In this document: positions 15,871 through 24,062 of the stretch, one piece after another
Layout of the letters: every line of letters starts with the position of its first letter
Position numbering within the stretch: the first letter of the stretch is position 1
Assembly (NCBI RefSeq): GCF_000204415.1
Contig: NC_015416.1
Location: 744,001 to 808,000, forward strand
Reading direction: 5' to 3'
Source: Methanothrix soehngenii GP6
GTDB lineage: Archaea > Halobacteriota > Methanosarcinia > Methanotrichales > Methanotrichaceae
Length of the DNA stretch: 64,000 bases
Made by a program: the position numbers and the translations under genes
The notes under the pieces: generated by a model
What the model was told of the DNA's origin: nothing
Seen by the model: only the letters and a program-made list of their open reading frames with translations
Databases searched by the model: none

Positions 15871-16142
15871 TCACGAATACTTAATTGGCTCTTGATCATT
15901 TACGATAATCCTTCCCGCTCTGCCGTCTCCAAACGGATTCTTCCACCCATTCCCCTGCTGCATCATCCGCTTTGCATTCTCAACCATCCGCAGAGCATCA
16001 GCCCCAGCAAGAACGTTGGACTTTACCTCCAGGGCCTCTGGCCTCTCAGTGTTATCTCGCAGCGTCACGCAGGGCACGCCCAGGATGCATGTCTCCTCTT
16101 GCACTCCGCCAGAGTCGGTCAGCGCCAGCCGGAGACCACGTG
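15871..16142 (-). pseudogene. wecB 3' remnant
   Basis: The frame RGLRLALTDSGGVQEE, then ACILG-like CILGVPCVTLRDNTERPE, SNVLAG and NPFGDGRAG is the C-terminal UDP-binding end of UDP-GlcNAc 2-epimerase. It lacks everything before it; the 5' fragment no. 7 lies 680 bases upstream, on the other side of an intact unrelated gene. The last few codons also differ from the family. Confidence 0.8.
15890..15908 (-). promoter_or_regulatory. promoter-like box AAATGATCAA
   Basis: Minus strand TATCGTAAATGATCAAGAG, 30 bases upstream of the vapB relic's ATG; fourth member of the shared box. It lies inside the wecB 3' remnant's final codons. Confidence 0.4.
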
Positions 16143-16170
16143 CGGGCTTTGTGTCTTTTTTTAAATTTGC

Positions 16171-16770
16171 TTAGATTATCCCTTTGGCTCTCAGGGCAGA
16201 TTTAACCTCGGCCATGTCGCTCTTCAATTCGACAATATCGGTTTCAAGTACTCGATCCATCTTCCGGTTCACGTCTTTGACTTCGATAATAAGATCATCT
16301 TGTTTATCGAGCATCTGATCCATCTTTCCGCCCAGGCGATCGTTCATGTTTCTGACTTCGTCAAGAAGCTCATCCTGCTTGCCAAGCATTTGGCCCATCT
16401 TTCCGCCCAGATTATCGTTCATGTTGTTGACCGCAGATACCAGCTCTTTTAGATAGACTGCTGCCGTGTCAAGCCTGGTATCAGTCTCGCCTTTTGTCAC
16501 CAGCTTTCCAAATTTCTCAAACTCCACGTTGGCGGAAGAGTAGCTCTTCTCGATGGATGAGACAGAGATCAGGGCATTTTTAATGACAATTGCGTTCTCA
16601 AACCATTTGATCTTCTCATCCTCGCCCTCAACGATGATCTTCACCCTGCCGTCCTTCGGGTTCTCGACCATGCCTCTGAGCCCGAATGCGTTAGCGATAT
16701 CTATCACTCTAGCCCGGTAGCCGACTTCCTGGACCTTGCCTGATACAATTGCCGTAAGCCTCATCGTCAT
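16171..16770 (-). CDS. acylphosphatase domain fused to a coiled coil
   Basis: 199 residues. The first ~90 form an acylphosphatase-like ferredoxin fold: GKVQEVGYRA supplies the phosphate-binding loop and catalytic Arg19, and MVENPKDGRVKIIVEGE the catalytic Asn37. Residues ~95-195 are heptad-rich (LGGKMGQMLGKQDEL and LGGKMDQMLDKQDDL are an internal repeat) and predict a long coiled coil. Acylphosphatases hydrolyse acyl phosphates; the coiled coil suggests oligomerisation or tethering. The gene lies between the 5' and 3' remnants of wecB. Confidence 0.75.
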   Translation of the reverse strand: MTMRLTAIVSGKVQEVGYRARVIDIANAFGLRGMVENPKDGRVKIIVEGEDEKIKWFENAIVIKNALISVSSIEKSYSSANVEFEKFGKLVTKGETDTRLDTAAVYLKELVSAVNNMNDNLGGKMGQMLGKQDELLDEVRNMNDRLGGKMDQMLDKQDDLIIEVKDVNRKMDRVLETDIVELKSDMAEVKSALRAKGII

Positions 16771-16819
16771 CTACAATTTCCACATTCATTCTATTTGGCT
16801 CTATCCGTGGCTCTCATCT

Positions 16820-16895
16820 TGGCGCTGGCACTCCCGGATCACCGGAGCCATCTTGATGATCTCCGGCCGGTCCCGAGGATGATTGCAATGGTCAT
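16820..16895 (-). pseudogene. wecB 5' fragment no. 7, frameshifted
   Basis: ATG at 16,895 reads MTIAIILGT, then a missing base in the GGGACCCGGCC run shifts the frame; PEIIKMAPVIRECQ continues in another frame. Confidence 0.65.
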
Positions 16896-16962
16896 GGGTA
16901 GTTGTCGCCTTTGATTTGTATTTGATAGCAAATCGGTTTGATTGGATTGCGGATAACGGATT

Positions 16963-17082
16963 ATAACCACAAAGAGCACAAAGATCACAAAGGACTCCGC
17001 AAAGGTTGCTTCGGGGCCATTGAGACCTGATCATCCTTTAAGTGGGGGCTTTGTGCCCTTTGTGAGCTTTGTGGTTTATATC
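16963..17082. repeat. F1 palindromic repeat, last unit of the island
   Basis: Opens TAACCACAAAGAGCAC, centre GGGGCCATTGAGACCTGATC, closes CTTTGTGGTTTATA; the centre matches units at 2,518 and 5,339. Confidence 0.88.
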
Positions 17083-17114
17083 GTCGCAAATCGGTTTGAT
17101 CGGATTGAACGATA

Positions 17115-17260
17115 ACGGATTTGGCTCTTCGCTCAATTATGCGGGTGCGGTCCGGCAGAGATTATAGCCTCTGTTCCTCTGCGCCTCTGTGGTTGGGTCA
17201 GTGCATCGCGGTCCACCACAGAAGGCACGAAGATATAGAGTTTTTGCGATTCAAGTTCAC
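17115..17260. repeat. F3 repeat
   Basis: CTCTTCGCTCAATTATGCGG through CCTCTGCGCCTCTGTGGTTG to GGTCCACCACAGAAGGCACG; same design as 2,685-2,805. Confidence 0.8.
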
Positions 17261-17782
17261 CAAATCTAAATAGCCTTCGCTACATAGCAGGCGCCTCTTA
17301 TCATCTCAGGATGAAGCCCACTTCGCCTTGATATGCTCGGGAGAAGGAGCCATCCATCAATTCAGCGCACTGCCTGGTAAATCATCTCTCCTGGGTTGTC
17401 TCTTGCTGCAGGCCGTTGCCGCTAAGAACTGTAATTCTTGCAGGTGACCAGCTAGCTCCGGCCCTAATACTATGCTGAATTACTGATGATGATTAGTATC
17501 CAAGGGATCGAGCAACATTAAAAAAGATTTCGGTCAATTATGCTGTCTGGCTGCTTGGGTTTATACCATATTCGCTATCTGATCCTGGCATGAATTACTA
17601 CTAGCTCTCATGATATTGAATTAAAAAAACAAAATATAATGCAATATTGCCCCATCCGCAATCTAACTGGGAACATTCATCAAAGGATATCTATAAAATT
17701 ATAATCAAGGATTGCCATTCCCCTCATGCACCGAATGACTGAAACACATCTGGCACTAAACTGAGATTGAGCGCGTCAAATA
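17261..17782. other. gene-free stretch
   Basis: About 520 bases with no credible open frame on either strand and no clear repeat. The middle (17,510-17,720) is AT-rich. Possibly decayed mobile-element DNA, given what follows. Confidence 0.6.
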
Positions 17783-17968
17783 TCAGTTTGAATCAGGTAG
17801 GTCAGCCAAACTAGATCTCAGAACTCCCGATATGAGGTTGTGCAGGAAAGTCCTGTACGTAAAATCTGGAACGGCGAGCGTCGAAGCCATGAAACAATCG
17901 CCCTGGGGCGGCATGGCGTTGGTCGAGAGACCATAGATGCCTGCGACTTCAGTCGCGGGAGCCGTCAC
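17783..17968 (+). mobile_element. IS605/TnpB-type right-end relic
   Basis: The stretch ends in GCGACTTCAGTCGCGGGAGC followed by CGTCAC, a hairpin (17,943-17,947 with 17,952-17,956) and terminal sequence of the kind that closes IS605/IS1341 elements and the 3' scaffold of their guide RNA. A plausible in-frame tnpB tail (ERRSHETIALGRHGVGRETI) precedes it on the plus strand, but no RuvC or zinc-finger part remains. Confidence 0.4.
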
Positions 17969-17989
17969 TACTGCCCTTATACTTCTCCA

Positions 17990-18960
17990 CTGCAATTAAC
18001 AACCACAGATTCCACAGATCCACCCAATCCTCATTCCATCCTGCCCACCTCCAATGGCCGTCGTCCTCTGTGCGATCTCTACTCTGCGGTTTTATCCCGC
18101 AACCAACAGTTTTTTTTATTTTTTCGACAACGATTATTAACCGCAGAGACGCAGAGTTCGCAGAGACGTGAAATTCATCTTTATTACAGTACTTGAAAAG
18201 AATTGCATATTTGCTTCTTAGCAATAGTCGTCTCCGTTCGTTCGTCCTCTGTGCGCTCTGCGCCTCTGTGGTTCTATTCCCGTACACCACCGGTTACTGC
18301 CTCATGCTTCCCCCGCTCAGATTAACAGCCACAGATTCCACCGAGCCGCTCAATCCTCTTCTCTCCCTTACCCTCTCCAATGTCCGCCGTCCTCTGTGCG
18401 CTCTGCGACTCTGCGGTTTTATTCCCGTACACCACCGGTTACTGCCTCATGCTTCCCCCGCTCAGATTAACAGCCACAGATTCCACAGATCCACCCAATC
18501 CTCATTCCATCCTGCCCACCTCCAATGGCCGTCGTCCTCTGTGCGATCTCTACTCTGCGGTTTTATCCCGCAACCAACAGTTTTTTTTATTTTTTCGACA
18601 ACGATTATTAACCGCAGAGACGCAGAGTTCGCAGAGACGTGAAATTCATCTTTATTACAGTACTTGAAAAGAATTGCATATTTGCTTCTTAGCAATAGTC
18701 GTCTCCGTTCGTTCGTCCTCTGTGCGCTCTGCGACTCTGCGGTTTTATTCCCGTAAACTTACTGCCTCATTCTTCCCCAACTCCAAAATTAACCGCAGAG
18801 CCGCAGAATTCGCAGAGCTGCTCAATCCTCTTCTCTCCCCGCCCCCTTTCAAGGATCCGTCGTCCTCTGTGCCTCTGTGGTTGGGTCAATGCATAGCGGT
18901 TCACCACAGAGGCAAAGAAATACGGAGAATTTCTGATTCAAGCTCACCCATACAGAATTG
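17990..18960. repeat. F2/F3 repeat block with a 260 bp exact duplication
   Basis: Bases 18,003-18,262 recur unchanged at 18,474-18,733 (offset 471). Both contain ATTAACCGCAGAGACGCAGAG, TTCGCAGAGACGTG, then GTCGTCTCCGTTCGTTCGTC and CTCTGTGCGCTCTGCG. The last ~135 bases also occur at 19,965-20,110. An F3 unit follows at 18,868-18,950. No gene is credible here. Confidence 0.9.
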
Positions 18961-19063
18961 GCTCTCCTTCCCCTCCCCGGCCTTGGCCCCGCTCATCCCT
19001 CCTCCGCGCCCGGGCAAAAAAACCTCAAAATCGTTTTATACCTTCGCATCCGACCTTCATCCA

Positions 19064-19582
19064 ATGCTCCTCTTCGCCCACGTGGGCCTGGCCCTGGCCA
19101 CCGCTCGCCTCTATAGCCGGCTGGACCTATTATTTCTCGCCCTGGGGTCCATCCTCCCCGATATCATAGACAAGCCTTTGGGCCTGCTCGTATTCGGGAC
19201 ACCGAACATGGGAAGGACATTCGCCCATACCCTTCTCTTCCTGCTCATCTTAGGAGCGATCTCCCTCCGCCTGCGAGACATCAGATTGGCCTCCCTCACC
19301 TGGGGGGTCTTGGTCCATCTCATCCTGGACTCCATGTGGAGCTCTCCAGTCATCCTCCTCTGGCCTCTGCTGGGAGGATTTCCCCCAGCTCCATACCTGG
19401 ATACATTAAGCTACCTGCAGATCCTTCTCTCTGGCCTGGAGAAGCCGGAGATCCTCATCCCGGAGTTGCTCGGCCTGGGCTACATCCTCGTCTTAGTATA
19501 TCTCAAGAGGGGCTTGATCTGGGCAGAAATCAAGAGGCTTTTGCGCAGGCAGGGGAAGGGCACTGGCACCGGCTCCGCCTAG
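19064..19582 (+). CDS. DUF457/YdjM-type membrane metal-dependent hydrolase
   Basis: 172 residues from MLLFAHVGLALATARLYSRL; the frame is open far upstream but that part is repeat-derived, so the ATG at 19,064 is the real start. H6, the LGSILPDIIDKP motif, GRTFAHTLLF and HLILDSMW are the conserved His/Asp positions of this family. Four to five hydrophobic segments place it in the membrane. Substrate unknown. Confidence 0.75.
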   Translation: MLLFAHVGLALATARLYSRLDLLFLALGSILPDIIDKPLGLLVFGTPNMGRTFAHTLLFLLILGAISLRLRDIRLASLTWGVLVHLILDSMWSSPVILLWPLLGGFPPAPYLDTLSYLQILLSGLEKPEILIPELLGLGYILVLVYLKRGLIWAEIKRLLRRQGKGTGTGSA

Positions 19583-19599
19583 ATCGGGACCCTGGCAGC

Positions 19600-20285
19600 A
19601 GCCGGCTCTTCGCTGAATTATGGGGGTGAGTTCAGACAGAGAATATGGCCTCTGTTCCTCTGCGATTCTATTCCCCGATGCCACCGGGCACTGCCTCATG
19701 CTTCTCCAGCTCCAAATCAACCGCAGAGACGCTCAATTCCCCTCAAAGGACCGTAGTCCTCTGTGCGCTCTGCGCCTCTGCGGTTTTATTCTCGTAAACC
19801 ACCGGGTACTGCCTCATGCTTCCCCAGCTCCAAATTAACCACATAGTCTGCAAAGCCGCTCAATCCTCTTTTCTCCCTGTCCCTCTCCAATGTCCGTCGT
19901 CCTCTGTGCGCTCTGCGACTCTGTGGTTTTATTCCCGTAAACCGCCAGGGTTGGTTTCTCAGCTACGATTATTAACCGCAGAGACGCAGAGTTCGCAGAG
20001 ACGTGAAATTCATCTTTATTACAGTACTTGAAAAGAATTGCATATTTGCTTCTTAGCAATAGTCGTCTCCGTTCGTTCGTCCTCTGTGCGCTCTGCGACT
20101 CTGCGGTTTTATTCCCGTAAACCACCGATTACTGCCTCATTCTTCCCCAACTCCAAAATTAACCGCAGAGCCGCAGAATTCGCAGAGCTGCTCAATCCTC
20201 TTCTCTCCCTGCCCCCTTTCAAGGATCCGTCGTCCTCTGTGCCTCTGTGGTTCTTTTCCCCTATTCCCGGCAGCATCCTGTAATG
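19600..20285. repeat. F3 and F2 repeat block
   Basis: An F3 start (CTCTTCGCTGAATTATGGGG) at 19,607, then F2 units to 20,262. The segment 19,965-20,110 matches the duplicated 260-mer at 18.0-18.7 kb. No gene seen. Confidence 0.85.
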
Positions 20286-20308
20286 CGCGAAAATTTTAAA
20301 ATGATTTA

Positions 20309-20328
20309 TCATAAGTAATATAATTAAG
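20309..20328 (+). promoter_or_regulatory. TATA-like element
   Basis: ATAAGTAATATAATTAAGAA centred near 20,319. An expected transcription start near 20,345 lies after the first ATG (20,339), favouring the ATG at 20,393 for the next gene. Confidence 0.45.
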
Positions 20329-20392
20329 AAACATTTTTATGCATGCAGCTCGATTGCGAAAGGGAGGGCTTGAGGCTCTTTGGGGGAACTAT

Positions 20393-20653
20393 ATGCGGGC
20401 ACGCAGGAGCAAAGATCAGATCATAGTGGAGATCCTGAACATATGCGAAAAAGGGGAAAATCTCACCAATATCGTCTATCGAAGCAGTATCAGTTTTGCT
20501 TCCATCAAGGCATATCTCGCTGTGCTCATGAAAAACGATCTTCTGATATACCAGGATGGCTCTCCGCGAATCTATAAAACAACGCCAAAGGGCCTGGCAA
20601 TGAGAGATCGACTGGAAGGGCTACATAAGCTGATGGAAGGCCTGAAGATATAG
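20393..20653 (+). CDS. winged-helix transcription regulator (ArnR1-like)
   Basis: 86 residues from MRARRSKDQIIVEILNICEK. The helix-turn-helix ENLTNIVYRSSISFASIKAYLAVLMKNDLL and the wing ending YKTTPKGLAMRDRL are the archaeal ArnR1/HTH_45 pattern. It binds DNA; target unknown. An upstream ATG at 20,339 would add 18 residues that do not belong to the fold. Isolated gene. Confidence 0.75.
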   Translation: MRARRSKDQIIVEILNICEKGENLTNIVYRSSISFASIKAYLAVLMKNDLLIYQDGSPRIYKTTPKGLAMRDRLEGLHKLMEGLKI

Positions 20654-20990
20654 AGGGAGCAAGAAGGATCCACGAGGCCTGAGCCGATGATGATTCAACT
20701 ATCCTGCGGACGAATTCTCTTCCAATTATCCTCCTCTGATGCGTTTATCCTCCCGCGAGGATCTTATGCAAAAATTCCTGTAACATATCCGCCAGCATCA
20801 TTCGTTAGTGCAAGGCTGCTTGATAGGCATAACTGCCCCAGTGCCTCCTCTTTCAAAAGCTCTTTTTTGGCTATAGTTCTCCCCTCTACAAGGGATATCT
20901 ATAAATACTCATCTTGACATGTTATCTATAGTTGATACCCAGTATTGATGTAGGATACTCAGGGCAGAACCAAAAGGAGAGATGTAATAT
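20654..20990. other. intergenic, promoter for the next gene
   Basis: No open frame of note. CTATAAATACTC at 20,898-20,909 is a TATA-like element, and GGAGAG at ~20,979 is a strong ribosome-binding site for the ATG at 20,991. Confidence 0.5.
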
Positions 20991-21284
20991 ATGCTTTCGT
21001 CGATGATGAGTACGGTCAGTAGCACCATGAGCGCAACAGCCAGCGCCACCAGCACAATGAGCACAACCTCGGCAGTCAGTACATTTGCCACGGTGGGTGT
21101 CGCGGATATCAGCGTTGTGAGCGTCATATGTCTCATCGCTCTCCTAAGCGCCTCTGAGATACTCTCTGCCTCATCCTGCTGGCACAGGCGCCTTTCAACG
21201 GTGCTCAACATCGCCATAGTTCCCATGGTCTTAACATTCTTCTTAATTGTGGGCTACAAGGTAGTAGAGGTTATCGGCAGCTAG
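20991..21284 (+). CDS. small Ser/Thr-rich membrane protein
   Basis: 97 residues. The first ~35 are almost only S, T, A, M and V (MSTVSSTMSATASATSTMST-like), then come two hydrophobic helices (ISVVSVICLIALLSA and VLNIAIVPMVLTFFLIVGYK) separated by a short basic loop. Not recognised by function. A GGAGAG site 9 bases upstream supports the start. Confidence 0.6.
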   Translation: MLSSMMSTVSSTMSATASATSTMSTTSAVSTFATVGVADISVVSVICLIALLSASEILSASSCWHRRLSTVLNIAIVPMVLTFFLIVGYKVVEVIGS

Positions 21285-21419
21285 ATAAGCCCTGCTGCTG
21301 CATACAATCTCTCTTTTATAGCACCTTTTGTAGCTCTTCATAGCAGTCTATTCATTCTATTGCATATAGCGTTTTTAGCGAGGAGCCTAAATTCCAGGTC
21401 CAAATTACCTTCCTGCTTG

Positions 21420-21597
21420 AAATGAATAGCGTATTTGCTTCCGGGATAGTCGTCTCCGTTCGTTCGTCCTCTGTGCGCTCTGCGACTCTGTGGTTTTATT
21501 CCCGTAAACCGCCAGGATTGATTTCTCAGCTACGATTATTAACCACTGAGGCACAGAGTTCACAGAGACGCTCAATCCTCTTTTCTCCCTGAACCAT
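21420..21597. repeat. F2 repeat
   Basis: ATAGCGTATTTGCTTCCGGG, GTCGTCTCCGTTCGTTCGTC, CTCTGTGCGCTCTGCG, then ATTATTAACCACTGAGGCAC; partial copy of the 18-20 kb units. Confidence 0.8.
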
Positions 21598-22446
21598 TCA
21601 AGTCGCGATACGCTCTTTTATCCTATCCAGAGCATAAGCGTAAAAGAAGAACAGGAATAGCGGGCCTATGATCAAATACGGCAGGATCTCCGGTTTGAGG
21701 GGAGCGATGAGGAACAGCGCTATATTGGTGACCCCGTGGGCCAGGGAGACAATAGGCAGGCTCTTGGATAGCCAGAAGAGCACCCCGAAAGCCAGCCCCG
21801 CCAGGCTAACGTAGAGGAGCTCCAGTGTCAGGTGATAGCCGCTATGCATGAACCCGAATATCACACTGGCCAAGACCAGCCCCCCAATCAGACCGATCCT
21901 CTCCTGGAGCACAGTCTGCAAAGACGACCGAAATACGAACTCCTCCACAATACCCACAAAAAAGATCATGGTCAGGGCTAAAATGAGCATTTGCTGGAGA
22001 TCATTGTCCACCACCAGCATTTGAGGCTTGATCACCATATACTCCCCCCACCCCAAAGCCAGTCCCATGGATATGGAAACGGGCAGAAAGAACCAGAACC
22101 GCTCAAAGGTCAATCCCGCCTCCTCTGCGGTTATGAATCTCTCTTTCAAGATCATATACATGGGAATGAACATGGGCGCATAAACCAGCACATAGGAGTA
22201 AAGGGTCAGGTGGAAGAAGACTGGCATCGCGACATTCAAAAGGCGGAACAGTGGCAAGAGCATTAGGGCTGGATAGGTCCGGTTGTTGACGAATATCGTT
22301 GATAGGCTTAAAAAAACCAGGTTCAGGGCATGAATGGGCATCGCTGCTTCAGCCTTGCCGTAGAAGATCAGAATCTCGGCCAACAGTATCAAAAATACGG
22401 GAATCAGCAGGTCGAGATAGTACCTCTCCGCATTCAGCGCCTTCAT
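21598..22446 (-). CDS. CPBP-family intramembrane protease
   Basis: 282 residues, about eight hydrophobic segments. The CAAX-protease/bacteriocin-processing motifs are complete: E168-E169 and R173 in VEEFVFRSSL, H201 in FGFMHSGYH, and H237 in LAHGVTNI. These residues bind the metal in Rce1-like proteases. Substrate unknown. The gene ends immediately at the F2 repeat and is divergent from the next operon. Confidence 0.85.
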   Translation of the reverse strand: MKALNAERYYLDLLIPVFLILLAEILIFYGKAEAAMPIHALNLVFLSLSTIFVNNRTYPALMLLPLFRLLNVAMPVFFHLTLYSYVLVYAPMFIPMYMILKERFITAEEAGLTFERFWFFLPVSISMGLALGWGEYMVIKPQMLVVDNDLQQMLILALTMIFFVGIVEEFVFRSSLQTVLQERIGLIGGLVLASVIFGFMHSGYHLTLELLYVSLAGLAFGVLFWLSKSLPIVSLAHGVTNIALFLIAPLKPEILPYLIIGPLFLFFFYAYALDRIKERIAT

Positions 22447-22583
22447 ATAATTGCCATGTTCTCATCAAAGATTTAATAGATTCCCTCGAACCTTACTGTA
22501 CCAAAAAATCAGCATACTTTAGCCCTGACTTTGGCAGATATAATGCGAAGGATGTAAATAATTTGCGGCCCTGATGATATAGT

Positions 22584-24062
22584 ATGACCCTTGTCTCCCT
22601 CTCTTTTGAGGTCCACCAGCCAATCCGTCTGAAGAAGAATTTCTTCTGGGACGGCTACATGAACCGGCAGGTGGTACCTGATTTATGGAAATACTACTTC
22701 GATTGCCCAGAGAATAAGAGGATCTTCGAGCGAGTATCCGACAAATGCTACCTGCCCGCGAACCGGGCCATCCTGGAGGGGATAAAAAAGCTCCAGGGAT
22801 CGAATAGATCCTTCAAGGTCTCCTACAGTTTCTCAGGCGTCTTCCTGGAGGAATGCCAAAGGTACCGCCCGGATGTGTTAGACTCCTTTGTCGACCTGGT
22901 CCAGACTGGAATGGTGGAGGTGCTGGATCAGACCTACTATCACAGCCTGGCCAGCCTCTACGACGATTCCCAGGAGTACATCGAGCAGATCAAGATGCAC
23001 CGGGAGCTGATCTGGGACATCTTCGCCCTCCGGCCTACGACCTTTGAGAACACCGAGCTGATCTACAGCGACAAAATCGCCCAAATCGCAGACCGGATGG
23101 GCTATAAGGCCATATTCACCGAAGGGGTGGTAGCAGATCCCAACTACGTCTACCGCCCGCCAAACACCAAGATCGCTCTGCTCTTGCGTAACTACCAGCT
23201 CACCGATGACATCGGCTTTCGCTTCTCCTCCCATAATTGGGAAGAGTACCCCCTCACCGCAGACAAATACGCCTCCTGGCTGGCGAGGACCCCAGGCAAG
23301 TGCATAAACATCTTCTGCGACTACGAGACCTTCGGCGAGCACCAGTGGATCGATACCGGTATCTTCGACTTCATCCGCAGCCTGCCAAACCAGGTCCTCC
23401 GCTACGAGAACCTTCAGTTCGCCACCCCCTGCGAGGTGGCCAGCACAATTCCCCCGGAAAGAGAGCTATCGATAGAGAGCTTCGTCTCCTGGGCAGACCT
23501 GGAGAGAAACACCAGCTGCTGGCTGGGAAACGCCCTTCAGCATGCCTGCTTCATCCAGCAGAAGAGGCTCCAGGCACCGGCAAGAGAGAGCCGCGATCCC
23601 GACCTCCTGGCCATCTGGAGGACTCTGGGCCTCTCCGACCATCTCTACTATATCTTCACCCACGGCGGAGGGCCGGCCGAGGTGCACAACTACTTCAGCC
23701 CCTACGGCTCCCCCTATGATGCAGCTGTAACCTACTTTGCCGTCTTATCCGACTTTCACTGCCGCCTGAAGGGAAAGACCCATCTGGCCGATTCCCCATT
23801 CCGGTTTGCCACCGGAATAGACCAGTTCACAGGCGACTCCGCCTGGACACTGATGGGCCTGGAGGCCATCCTGGACAAAATCCCTCTCCCCTCTTTGGAG
23901 TACCATAATGCCAACGGCGATTATGCCCTCTGGGCGGAGAAGAGCCTGGGCGACAGCGCCCTGGCGGAAAAGCTGGCCGGATTGCAGAAGCTCAAGGGGG
24001 AGAGGCTGAGAAAGGGCCTTCTCCGGGCAGTGGCCGATTCCCTGGCAACAGAGGTGATCTAA
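22584..24062 (+). CDS. glycoside hydrolase family 57 (alpha-amylase type)
   Basis: 492 residues. N-terminal LSFEVHQPIRL (motif with the conserved His), YSFSGVFLEECQRY, QTYYHSLASLYDD, and DIFALRPTTFENTELIYSD are GH57 motifs 1-3; CDYETFGEHQW supplies the motif 4 Asp/Glu. Cleaves alpha-1,4 glucans; no signal peptide, so intracellular glycogen is the likely substrate. Its stop is followed directly by the ATG of the debranching enzyme, forming a two-gene operon. Confidence 0.88.
   Translation: MTLVSLSFEVHQPIRLKKNFFWDGYMNRQVVPDLWKYYFDCPENKRIFERVSDKCYLPANRAILEGIKKLQGSNRSFKVSYSFSGVFLEECQRYRPDVLDSFVDLVQTGMVEVLDQTYYHSLASLYDDSQEYIEQIKMHRELIWDIFALRPTTFENTELIYSDKIAQIADRMGYKAIFTEGVVADPNYVYRPPNTKIALLLRNYQLTDDIGFRFSSHNWEEYPLTADKYASWLARTPGKCINIFCDYETFGEHQWIDTGIFDFIRSLPNQVLRYENLQFATPCEVASTIPPERELSIESFVSWADLERNTSCWLGNALQHACFIQQKRLQAPARESRDPDLLAIWRTLGLSDHLYYIFTHGGGPAEVHNYFSPYGSPYDAAVTYFAVLSDFHCRLKGKTHLADSPFRFATGIDQFTGDSAWTLMGLEAILDKIPLPSLEYHNANGDYALWAEKSLGDSALAEKLAGLQKLKGERLRKGLLRAVADSLATEVI

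Noticed and set aside
995-17082. F1 array as a CRISPR array.
   Set aside because: Units are ~115 bp palindromes with ~40 bp shared linkers rather than short repeats with unique spacers, and no cas gene is present.
995-17082. F1 array as a canonical integron with attC sites.
   Set aside because: No IntI-type tyrosine recombinase in the window, and the closing arm (GGTTTATA) does not give a proper GTTRRRY box opposite the RYYYAAC-like opening. A cassette-like behaviour remains possible and is listed as a finding.
18193-18667. Open frames of 95-149 residues in the F2 block.
   Set aside because: They exist in several frames at once, are Ser/Cys/Arg-rich repeat translations and duplicate with the 260 bp repeat.
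18674-19063. 130-residue N-terminal extension of the DUF457-type protein.
   Set aside because: It is F2/F3 repeat sequence read through; the family's conserved start is at 19,064.
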